DNA of 16,398 nt from DTYU01 sp040757355. GTDB lineage: Bacteria > Bacillota > Desulfotomaculia > Desulfotomaculales > Ammonificaceae. Both the position numbers and the translations under genes were made by a program. The stretch is taken from positions 1-16,398 of the forward strand of contig JBFLWY010000047.1 in NCBI GenBank assembly GCA_040757355.1. The letters run 5' to 3'. Positions 1 to 5,600 of the stretch are shown here, in pieces (the stretch's first letter is position 1; each line of letters starts with the position of its first letter). Below the pieces are notes generated by a model, which worked only from the letters and a program-made list of their open reading frames with translations, made no database searches and had not been told where the DNA came from.

Positions 1-43
1 GATCATCGAAACCAGGTGGTGGTAATGGTAGACGTGTAGACAT
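1..43 (-). CDS. Start of a probable 'addiction module' antitoxin (partial, runs off left edge)
   Basis: Only 14 complete codons are visible, reading MSTRLPLPPPGFDD from an ATG at 41-43. A good ribosome binding site (GGAGG) lies 7 bases upstream. The proline-rich opening with PPPGFDD resembles, from memory, the beginning of some small antitoxins of the addiction-module protein family, in which a 'LSVEEKI..LWD' segment follows. The start and the binding site are seen directly; the family assignment is a weak inference from 14 residues. The upstream tandem repeat (76-105) with two TATACT hexamers would suit an autoregulated toxin-antitoxin promoter. Other toxin-antitoxin pairs follow in the same orientation. 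Confidence 0.4.
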   Translation of the reverse strand, partial: MSTRLPLPPPGFDD

Positions 44-75
44 CGTATCCCCTCCAAACAGATCGTGGTAGCAAT

Positions 76-105
76 AGTATAACATGTGTGAGTATAACAT
101 GTGTG
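76..105 (-). promoter_or_regulatory. Tandem 15-bp repeat with two -10-like hexamers
   Basis: The 15-mer agtataacatgtgtg occurs twice in direct tandem, at 76-90 and 91-105, with no mismatch. On the minus strand each copy contains TATACT (76-81 and 91-96), a good -10 hexamer, and the nearer one lies about 33 bases upstream of the ATG at 43. No good -35 hexamer is visible at the usual distance, so use as a promoter is inferred. The exact duplication could equally be an operator for a self-regulating antitoxin. Confidence 0.45.
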
Positions 106-263
106 CCTGCCGAGCTCGATCCTAAAGTGTGGTCCAATCGGGCTAACGTCCTTGCGTATCAGCAGCGGGCGCAGCGCCGTCAGGGACAATTGGAAGACAA
201 TTGGAGGGTACTAAATCATCGGATCGAAACGAAAGATTTTCCGCCGCCTTAGAGAAAACATCA
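106..263. other. Non-coding stretch, nothing recognised
   Basis: No open frame with a ribosome binding site or family resemblance is seen on either strand. The only structure noted is a short direct repeat, gacaattgga at 185-194 and 196-205. Short frames overlapping this area run into the repeat region to the right and show no protein-like pattern. Confidence 0.5.
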
Positions 264-319
264 GGGCGGGACTTACGACTACGTAAGCCCCATAATTCAG
301 TATGGTGTCCCCGTAATTC
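264..319. repeat. Direct repeat unit, copy 1 (with 6-bp palindrome)
   Basis: This unit of about 56 bases recurs at 389-444, exactly 125 bases downstream, with a few substitutions. It begins gggcgggacttacg and ends in ggtgtccccgtaatt. It contains a perfect inverted repeat, CTTACG-acta-CGTAAG (272-287). In copy 2 the arms are conserved and a loop base differs (acca). Retained arms with a changed loop suggest that the hairpin or protein-binding palindrome matters. The unit may be the end of a small mobile element, but no transposase is present. Confidence 0.6.
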
Positions 320-537
320 CGTAATTCCGTGTCCCCGTAATTCCCCCGTAATTCCCCGCGCAATTCCCCGCGAACCTTTTAAAAACATGGGCGGGACTTA
401 CGACCACGTAAGCTCTATAATTTAGTATGGTGTCCCCGTAATTTCAATTTCGTCCCGTAATTTCGTCCATGGTGTCCCCGTAATTTCGTCCCCGTAATTT
501 CCTGGTGTCCCCGTAATTTCCGTAATTTCGTAATTTC
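304..537. repeat. Irregular array of CCCGTAATTYC motifs
   Basis: The core CCCGTAATT(C/T)C appears about eight times (for example near 311, 335, 346, 436, 455, 477, 490 and 510), followed by shorter cgtaatttc copies to 537. Four copies sit inside a longer ggtgtccccgtaatt block (304, 429, 471 and 504). Spacing is irregular and there are no unique spacers, so this is not a CRISPR array. It looks like repeated slippage or recombination at a mobile-element end motif, possibly a REP/IS200-type end, which is inference. No protein is credible across it. Confidence 0.65.
389..444. repeat. Direct repeat unit, copy 2 (with 6-bp palindrome)
   Basis: This is the second copy of the unit at 264-319. Its palindrome is CTTACG-acca-CGTAAG at 397-412, and the same tatggtgtccccgtaatt end follows at 426-443. 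Between the copies lie further degenerate CCCGTAATTCC repeats. Confidence 0.6.
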
Positions 538-605
538 ACCCAAAGCCATTATACCTTCCTGGCGCCAGCTTACCTACCGGATAAGATGCGTAAAGGATTG
601 GTGGT

Positions 606-627
606 CAGATACAGCGCCTTGTTAAGG
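606..627 (-). repeat. attC-like half-site at the toxin stop codon
   Basis: The plus-strand 14-mer agcgccttgttaag (613-626) is identical to 15740-15753 in the attC-like site beside the membrane-protein gene. In both places the minus-strand TAA stop of the upstream gene lies at the same offset inside it (622-624 here, 15749-15751 there). It matches the R''-plus-spacer arm of an integron recombination site. No matching GTTRRRY partner is found further left before the repeat array, so only half a site remains. Confidence 0.4.
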
Positions 628-945
628 ACTTTTCGGCTTATCCCGATTTCGCAGTCGCCTTTTAATAGCACTGGGATGACGTGCACAATGAAAGAGCCCG
701 AACACAATAATCTGATCGTCTTTTATCGTGAAATAGATAGCGTAGGGAAACCTCCTGAGCAGACGGCGGCGGAATTCTTTATAAACCTTCGAGTAAATTG
801 ATGGATTCCGAGAAAGCTCACCGGCATAAGCATAAAACATCCGCAGGAATTCCTCGCCAAGCCCCGGTGACTTCGCTTCGTACCATAGATAACCGCCGAT
901 GACATCATCCTCGACTTCTGGAAGGAAATGTAGCGTGTAAATCAT
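622..945 (-). CDS. ParE/RelE-type toxin of a toxin-antitoxin pair
   Basis: This is a 107-residue protein. It opens MIYTLHFLPEVEDDVIGGYLWYE and has a central LGEEFLRMFYAYAGELSRNP helix and a closing strand set with RRRLLRRFPYAIYFTI and DQIIVFGLFHCARHP. This is the usual layout of the RelE/ParE toxin superfamily: two helices, then a beta sheet with basic residues. Members either cut mRNA on the ribosome or poison gyrase, and the sequence alone does not decide which. Its ATG overlaps the antitoxin stop by four bases (ATGA), so translation is coupled. The C-terminal tail is lysine- and arginine-rich (IKRRLRNRDKPKSP). The stop codon lies inside an attC-like arm, as in integron-borne toxin cassettes. 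Confidence 0.85.
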   Translation of the reverse strand: MIYTLHFLPEVEDDVIGGYLWYEAKSPGLGEEFLRMFYAYAGELSRNPSIYSKVYKEFRRRLLRRFPYAIYFTIKDDQIIVFGLFHCARHPSAIKRRLRNRDKPKSP

Positions 946-1163
946 TTTCTTTTTTCAATTCTTGCCCGAAGTTCCTCAAGAGATAAAAGATCGCCCGAAA
1001 CTGATTCATACCTTTCGAGCCTTTTGTCCAATTCCTCCATATGGCTCTGAGGAACAGGTACAGCAGATTCATCTGCAGCGATGCTGTCCCATAAATCCTC
1101 AACCAAAAGGATCTTTTCCGGCGTGCTTAATTTGCTGATTTCAGGAATATCGCTCAAACGCAC
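942..1163 (-). CDS. Addiction-module antitoxin (partner of the ParE/RelE-type toxin)
   Basis: This 73-residue protein begins MRLSDIPEISKLSTPEKILLVEDLWDSIAAD and continues with a charged helix ending ELRARIEKRK. The segment L(S/T)xxEKxxLVEDLWDSI is typical of the 'putative addiction module component' family (PF09720-type), which is usually paired with RelE/ParE toxins. The start is GTG at 1161-1163, eight bases downstream of AAAGGAG. A TATAAT hexamer lies at 1199-1204. The antitoxin-first order and the four-base overlap with the toxin are standard. It should bind and neutralise the toxin and repress its own promoter; this is family knowledge and was not shown here. Confidence 0.85.
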   Translation of the reverse strand: MRLSDIPEISKLSTPEKILLVEDLWDSIAADESAVPVPQSHMEELDKRLERYESVSGDLLSLEELRARIEKRK

Positions 1164-1198
1164 TTTTATGTCTCCTTTACTTACATAACATTTGCTTA

Positions 1199-1227
1199 AT
1201 TATAACATTCTCAGCTTTCTTCAACTA
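1199..1227 (-). promoter_or_regulatory. Probable promoter of the ParE/RelE-type toxin-antitoxin pair
   Basis: A perfect TATAAT -10 hexamer lies on the minus strand at 1199-1204, about 35 bases upstream of the GTG start at 1163. The -35 region is poor: AGTTGA at 1221-1226 with a 16-base spacing is the best fit. The rest of 1205-1329, between this promoter and the end of mazF, shows no other signal. Confidence 0.45.
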
Positions 1228-1329
1228 CTACCCTAGCGTGCGGTCTTGATGTGTTTTGCAAGAGTATCGTCGATCTCGGTTGTCGCGGAACACTTTGCTT
1301 CTATCCCGTTACACCCTCTTTCACTATAT

Positions 1330-1677
1330 CTACTCCATCAATAGCACGCTGACTTTCTGCAACACTTCGGTAATTGTCTCGGCCGGTATGGTACATATCA
1401 ACTCCGCTTCCCTGGCTCGCCAATCCAGGCTCTTCACCTGATCGGCCAGGATAGCTCCACTCACAGCCAACCCGTCCGGAATGAGAACCTCAAACGGATA
1501 ACCTTTGATTTGATTCGTGACAGGACACAGAATAGCCAGTCCTACTTTGCCATTATAGGCAGCAGGTGAGAGCACCACAGCAGGACGGCGTCCTGCTTGC
1601 TCGTGTCCGGCTTGAGGGGTAAGAGTAATCCAGACCACATCTCCGCGCTCGGGAATATACGCTTCACGCTTTACCAC
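1330..1677 (-). CDS. mazF: MazF/PemK-family toxin
   Basis: This 115-residue protein has the MazF fold signature. The N-terminal strand block YIPERGDVVWITLTPQAGHEQAGRRPAVVLSP has the family's conserved G-x-E-x-x-x-R-R-P pattern. It is followed by AILCPVTNQIKGYPFEV and by LADQVKSLDWR, which carry the conserved (C/S)PxTxxxKGYPFEV and DQVKSxDW motifs. MazF proteins are sequence-specific mRNA interferases. Translation starts at GTG 1675-1677, with a GGGG-type binding site upstream. The gene overlaps the antitoxin stop by seven bases. Length and motifs look complete, so an active toxin is expected. Confidence 0.93.
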   Translation of the reverse strand: MVKREAYIPERGDVVWITLTPQAGHEQAGRRPAVVLSPAAYNGKVGLAILCPVTNQIKGYPFEVLIPDGLAVSGAILADQVKSLDWRAREAELICTIPAETITEVLQKVSVLLME

Positions 1678-1913
1678 ACTTCATCCCCCATAGAAGGGCC
1701 GGTATTCACCTCATGATGCAAGTTCTCCTCTGTCACCTGCGCTAAAAGTTTTTCGAGGCTTATAGCCGGCTTAATAACCGGAGTTATCACGAGCTTTCCG
1801 TCTCGCAGCGAAAGCTTTACCAGCGATCTATCTTTGAGTCCCAACTCGGCAGCAAATGGCCTGGGGATTCGCAGAGCCAAACTATTGCCCCATTTCTGAA
1901 TACGGGTTTCCAA
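1671..1913 (-). CDS. mazE: MazE-type antitoxin (AbrB/SpoVT fold)
   Basis: The mature reading is about 80 residues, beginning (M)ETRIQKWGNSLALRIPRPFAAELGL. The RIQKWGNSLALRIP segment is the DNA-binding swapped-hairpin core of MazE/AbrB proteins. The C-terminal half (EKLLAQVTEENLHHEVNTG and GDEVW) is the acidic toxin-binding tail. I chose the TTG at 1911-1913 because GGAGG sits eight bases upstream of it. The frame stays open to a TTG at 1973, but that codon belongs to the -35 box of the promoter, so the longer product is unlikely. MazE binds MazF and autoregulates the operon through the palindrome at 1932-1950. Confidence 0.9.
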   Translation of the reverse strand: METRIQKWGNSLALRIPRPFAAELGLKDRSLVKLSLRDGKLVITPVIKPAISLEKLLAQVTEENLHHEVNTGPSMGDEVW

Positions 1914-1931
1914 TATCAGCACCTCCCATAA

Positions 1932-1973
1932 GTATCTACATAAAAGATACGTCGAGGTCCCAGTGTTTGTCAA
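1932..1973 (-). promoter_or_regulatory. mazEF promoter with overlapping palindromic operator
   Basis: On the minus strand there is a perfect TTGACA -35 (1968-1973), an 18-base spacer and a TATCTT -10 (1944-1949). An inverted repeat, GTATCT-N7-AGATAC (1932-1950), covers the -10 and the start-point region, just before the GGAGG of mazE. MazE/AbrB antitoxins are known to repress from such palindromes, so this is very probably the autoregulatory operator. Confidence 0.75.
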
Positions 1974-2004
1974 GGTCTTGAAGAAGTTGGCGTGCAGACT
2001 GTGC

Positions 2005-2035
2005 GTGGGAATGCCTGATGACCGGCGTTTCCCAC
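2005..2035. repeat. Hairpin between hydrolase remnant and mazEF
   Basis: The arms GTGGGAA (2005-2011) and TTCCCAC (2029-2035) pair perfectly, and GCC/GGC inside can extend the stem after a small internal loop. No T-run follows on either strand, so it does not look like an intrinsic terminator for the upstream minus-strand genes. It could be part of an old mobile-element end. Confidence 0.4.
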
Positions 2036-2052
2036 TTTACCCTAAGGTCGGG

Positions 2053-2253
2053 CTAATCTTGCGCTGACTCTAAAAACCGCCAGAGAAAGCTGTAGAACTC
2101 CTCTGCGCGGTCAATCACCGGCCAATTCGCTCCAAACACAAGGCCGGACTCACCCAGCCCGTGAATAAAAAGAACAACAGGCTTGTTGTTAGCAAAGCCC
2201 GTATGCCGGATGAAAAACCATTCACCCTCCAGTTGGCATATACTCTCCTGCAT
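2053..2253 (-). pseudogene. Alpha/beta-hydrolase remnant with internal deletion
   Basis: The 66-codon frame has an intact start (ATG 2251-2253) with AAGGAG six bases upstream. It begins like an alpha/beta hydrolase: HTGFANNKPVVLFIHGLGES contains the strand plus the HG oxyanion motif that opens this fold. After GLVF it jumps straight to GANWPVIDRAEEFYSFLWRFL, which resembles the extreme C-terminus of the same family (usual form GHWPxxExPxEFNxxLxxFL). About 200 residues are missing, including the nucleophile elbow, and the position of the catalytic His reads Asn. The frame is preserved, so a short peptide could still be made, but it cannot be a working hydrolase. The assignment rests on family memory. 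Confidence 0.6.
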
Positions 2254-2317
2254 CAGATGCTCCTTGTTTTTGCAGCCTTGCGCAAGAACTCAGGCGTGCC
2301 GGACTGCCGACAATGGG

Positions 2318-2653
2318 TTACCGCGCCCGCTCGGGTGGCTTATTGAGTGCAATATCTCTCAGCACGGCCTCAGCGTGTTCGTAGTCGCCGAGATGGGCGC
2401 GCATGAGGCTCTTCCAGAGCCTTCCGTGATTGGGCACGAAAAAGTGGAGCAGCTCGTGAACGATGACGTAATCCGCCACCTCGAGGTCAAAAGATAGAAG
2501 TTCGGCGTTGAAATTCAACCTGCCCTCCGTGGAACATGACGCCCATTTATTCTTCATGGGGCGGACCGCAAGGGAGCGGACCTCAACCCCGAGTTTATCC
2601 GCCCATTCGAACACACGGCGCTTAAACTCTTCCCTTTCGCCCATCCGGCTCAC
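2318..2653 (-). CDS. YgjP-like zinc metallopeptidase (DUF45/M48-type)
   Basis: The protein is about 111 residues from a GTG at 2651-2653, eight bases after GAGAGG; an ATG at 2644 is an alternative start. It contains KNKWASCSTEGRLNFN, the 'WxSCxxxGxLxxN' block of the YgjP/DUF45 family. Next comes VIVHELLHFFVPNHGRLW, a zinc site with His66, Glu67, His70 and His76. YgjP proteins are usually near 230 residues, so this is a short, C-terminal-domain version. It begins one base after the hsdR stop and is clearly the last gene of the hsd operon. Such peptidases are often found behind hsdR. A role in turning over or processing the restriction complex is inference. Confidence 0.85.
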   Translation of the reverse strand: MSRMGEREEFKRRVFEWADKLGVEVRSLAVRPMKNKWASCSTEGRLNFNAELLSFDLEVADYVIVHELLHFFVPNHGRLWKSLMRAHLGDYEHAEAVLRDIALNKPPERAR

Positions 2654-2654
2654 G

Positions 2655-5594
2655 TTATACGCCTCTCTTTTGCAGGATGGTGAAGAAGCCATCCACAAGT
2701 ACGGTCACTGTATTCAAATCATCCTCCGCCGCAACGACGGCAAAGGTCACCTTCTTGCGCAGCTCGCGCAGGTCCTTCTCGCTCCGCCGCCAGTTGGGGA
2801 ATTCGGCGAAGGCCTCGCGCACCTTCCTGCTGACCGTTTCCGCATTGCTTATGCCTGCATCGCGGAGCTTACAGAGCACAAAGTAAGTCAGGTCATCCAG
2901 CCCCTTTTCCGCCTGTTCCTTTCGCCGCTGTTCATCCCGCTCGATCGCCCTGAGTAACTCTGTCAGGGCGTCGGCGGTGCTGATCTGCCGGTCCTCGAAA
3001 CTCTCCTGCACCGCCCTGGCCCGCTCCGCCATGGTGATGAGGAACGGATCGTCGCTGTTCTCTTCGGCAGTCTTCTCAATGGCTTTGACGAGGTTGATGA
3101 CCTTGGTTGCCTTCCCCTCCTCACGCTGTTTAACCGTCTCGATGGTCGAGCGGTCGATCGCCACATATTCAGCGGGCGCCTCGCGGACGAAAGCTCCGAT
3201 GTGGCGTTGCACCAGTTCGTTCGTCTTTTTCTGAAACGCCCTGTCGATGTAAACAGTCCTGGCATAGGCGTTCCGCACCACGGAATAAACTGCCGAAAGC
3301 GTGGTGTAATCGTCTATAAACGGCCGGAGGAACGCATCAGGCGAGATGATCTCATAGAGCATCTCGATCTCTTTGTATTCCTTGAAGAACTCCTTGCGCC
3401 GTTCCTTGTCCCGGAAGTGCTCGATAAGGTTATCAACGTCCTTGTCGTCGAAGTTCCCCCTCACCAACGCCAGATAGGGCGGCGCCTTTGTTTCCATCTT
3501 CGCCTTAAAGAGCTGTTTGAGCAGTCCGAGGTCCTTAACGATGGCGTTGACCTCGTCGCTGTCAAAGGCGAGCGCCTTCTCTAACTTATCGAAGATGCCT
3601 ACAAAATCGAGGACGAAGCCGTGGGGCTTTACCATCTCCTCGCGCTCGTTCTCGTAGGGCCGGTTCACGCGGGCGATGGCCTGGAGCAGCGTGTGATCGC
3701 GCATCGGTTTGTCCAGGTACATCGCGTAAAGGATCGGCGCGTCGAACCCGGTGAGCAGCTTTTCCGTGACAATCAGGATCTTCGGCTGTTCGCCGAACTT
3801 AGCGAAGTTTTTTCGGATCTGTTTCTCCTGCTTCTCGTCGAGGTGCCACTTTTTCATGTGGGGCGGGTCGCTGTTGTTCCCTGTGTAAACCACCGCGGAG
3901 TACTCCGCCGGCAGAATCGTATCAAGCGCCTCTTTGTAAAACGCACACGCCTCGCGGTCGACGGCCACCAGGAAAGCCTTGTATCCGAGCGGCTCCACGT
4001 TTTCGCGGTAATGGCCGGCTACGTATTGCGCCACCTTCATGATACGTTCGCGGCCCTTGAGAAAATTCTTCAGGTTGACCGCCCGCTCCAAAATCTTGTT
4101 CAGTTCCTCGATGTCGGCAATGCCCTCGGTCTCCGCGAGCGAAAGGAACTCTTTCTCCATCAACTCGTGCGGCACGAGCATATCATTCGGGGCGAGGTTG
4201 TAGTAAAGCGGCAACGTCGTGCCGTCCTCGATGCTCTCCGCGATGGAATACTTATGGAGATACCCCCGGTCGTCCTCACAGCCGAAGGTCTTAAACGTGC
4301 CCTTGCCGTATGCCGTTTTGTCCACCGGTGTACCGGTGAAGCCGATGAAGCTCGCGTTCGGCAGTCCGGCCATCAGGTAGTTGCCCAGGTCGCCGCCGGT
4401 GGTGCGGTGTGCCTCGTCGATGAGCACGTAGATGTTGCGCCGCGTGTTAAGATTGGCAGGCATGTCGCGGAACTTGTGGATCATGGTCACGATGATACCG
4501 CGGTAATCCTGGCGCAAGAGCCGGTTCAGCTCGGCGATGGAACGGGCGTGGGCCACGTTGCCCATGCCTACCGACGCAAGGTTCCTGAGCATCTGGTCCT
4601 CCAGCTCGTTGCGGTCGATCATCAGGAGGATCGTCGGCTTGTCGGCCTCCGGCGCTTTAAAAAGCAGCTCCGCCGCCTTGATCATCGTGAAGGTCTTGCC
4701 GCTGCCCTGCGTGTGCCAAACCAGGCCGCGCGTGCGCTTGGGGTCAAGGGTACGTTCCACCACCTTGTCCACAGCCGCCGTCTGGTGCTGGCGCAGGACA
4801 AACTTCTGCAACTGCTCGTCCTTCTCTGCAAAGAGGATAAAGTCCTTCAGCACCCGCAGCAGGTGCGGCACGGCGCAGAAGCTCTTCACCTTGGCTTCCA
4901 GGTTGCCGATCTCCTCGTGCTTCCAGCGAAAAATGTTCCGGCGTACCGTGTTCCAGGTAACCCCGTACGCGAAGCAGATCGCCTCCGTGGCCGTGAAGAG
5001 CATCTCCGGCACCATCACCTCCGGCGTCTCGGCATGGTAGCGGCGGATTTGATCCACACCCAGCGCGATGGCTTCGTCCTTATTGGCGTTTTTGCACTCG
5101 ATCACCAGCATGGGGATGCCGTTGATAAGAAAGACCACGTCCTCCCGCGTGCCGTAGCGGCCGTTGTGGAAGTAGAACTCCTCCGTCACCTCGTAAACGT
5201 TGCGCCACTGCTCACGCGGCCGGTCGAAGTCGCCGTAATCAATCAGGGTCAGGTCAAGCTCGCGGTTCTCCTCGGCGCAGAAGAACTTGCCCTGGTTGCG
5301 CAAATAGCTAAGAAAATCGCGGTTGCCGTAGATGTCGGCGTGCAGGCGTTGGAAAGCGCCCACCAGCGCGCCCTGGGCCTCTCTATATTTCGGATTGAAC
5401 TCCCGGACCTTGGCGTAGAGCAAGTCGCCGAAAAAGAGCGTCGCGTTCCGGGCGCGTTCCTCGGGCGTCGCGCCGCTTTGGTCAAAGCCGCGCCGCCGCT
5501 CAGCCTCGCCCCGCGGCACATAGGTCCAGCCGATCTCTTGCGCGTATTGCAGGATGCGGGCCTGCACGGTTTTGTGTTCCCCAGGGGCGGGCAT
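2655..5594 (-). CDS. hsdR: Type I restriction enzyme, R subunit (HsdR)
   Basis: This is a 979-residue motor and nuclease subunit. The N-terminal endonuclease core has Asp152 (REDVVFLINGIP) and Glu166/Lys168 in VIECKNANKDEA, a PD-(D/E)xK site. Superfamily 2 helicase motifs follow in order: Walker A TQGSGKT (295-301), DEAH (393-396), FTGTPV (419-424), TGFDAP (615-620) and QAIARVNRP (638-646). A long helical C-terminus would dock on the methylase. It cuts DNA far from the recognition site after ATP-driven translocation, in complex with HsdM and HsdS. The ATG at 5592-5594 has GAGG four bases upstream, six bases after the DUF262 stop. All key residues are present and the length is normal. Confidence 0.96.
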   Translation of the reverse strand: MPAPGEHKTVQARILQYAQEIGWTYVPRGEAERRRGFDQSGATPEERARNATLFFGDLLYAKVREFNPKYREAQGALVGAFQRLHADIYGNRDFLSYLRNQGKFFCAEENRELDLTLIDYGDFDRPREQWRNVYEVTEEFYFHNGRYGTREDVVFLINGIPMLVIECKNANKDEAIALGVDQIRRYHAETPEVMVPEMLFTATEAICFAYGVTWNTVRRNIFRWKHEEIGNLEAKVKSFCAVPHLLRVLKDFILFAEKDEQLQKFVLRQHQTAAVDKVVERTLDPKRTRGLVWHTQGSGKTFTMIKAAELLFKAPEADKPTILLMIDRNELEDQMLRNLASVGMGNVAHARSIAELNRLLRQDYRGIIVTMIHKFRDMPANLNTRRNIYVLIDEAHRTTGGDLGNYLMAGLPNASFIGFTGTPVDKTAYGKGTFKTFGCEDDRGYLHKYSIAESIEDGTTLPLYYNLAPNDMLVPHELMEKEFLSLAETEGIADIEELNKILERAVNLKNFLKGRERIMKVAQYVAGHYRENVEPLGYKAFLVAVDREACAFYKEALDTILPAEYSAVVYTGNNSDPPHMKKWHLDEKQEKQIRKNFAKFGEQPKILIVTEKLLTGFDAPILYAMYLDKPMRDHTLLQAIARVNRPYENEREEMVKPHGFVLDFVGIFDKLEKALAFDSDEVNAIVKDLGLLKQLFKAKMETKAPPYLALVRGNFDDKDVDNLIEHFRDKERRKEFFKEYKEIEMLYEIISPDAFLRPFIDDYTTLSAVYSVVRNAYARTVYIDRAFQKKTNELVQRHIGAFVREAPAEYVAIDRSTIETVKQREEGKATKVINLVKAIEKTAEENSDDPFLITMAERARAVQESFEDRQISTADALTELLRAIERDEQRRKEQAEKGLDDLTYFVLCKLRDAGISNAETVSRKVREAFAEFPNWRRSEKDLRELRKKVTFAVVAAEDDLNTVTVLVDGFFTILQKRGV

Positions 5595-5600
5595 CGGTCC

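Noticed and set aside
171..182. The 12-mer gcagcgccgtca, shared with 10251-10262
   Set aside because: It is short and GC-rich, and no surrounding similarity extends it into a site.
143..425. Two overlapping short frames across the repeat array
   Set aside because: Their proteins simply translate the CCCGTAATTYC repeats (for example repeated RGHGITELRGH) and have no ribosome binding site.
304..537. CRISPR array
   Set aside because: Repeat spacing is irregular, there are no spacers of constant length, and no cas genes are present.
1914..1973. Upstream extension of mazE to the TTG at 1973
   Set aside because: That TTG is the start of the TTGACA -35 box, and the ribosome binding site and palindrome lie inside the extension.
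2005..2035. Intrinsic terminator after the hsd operon and hydrolase remnant
   Set aside because: A stem is present but no T-run follows on the minus strand.
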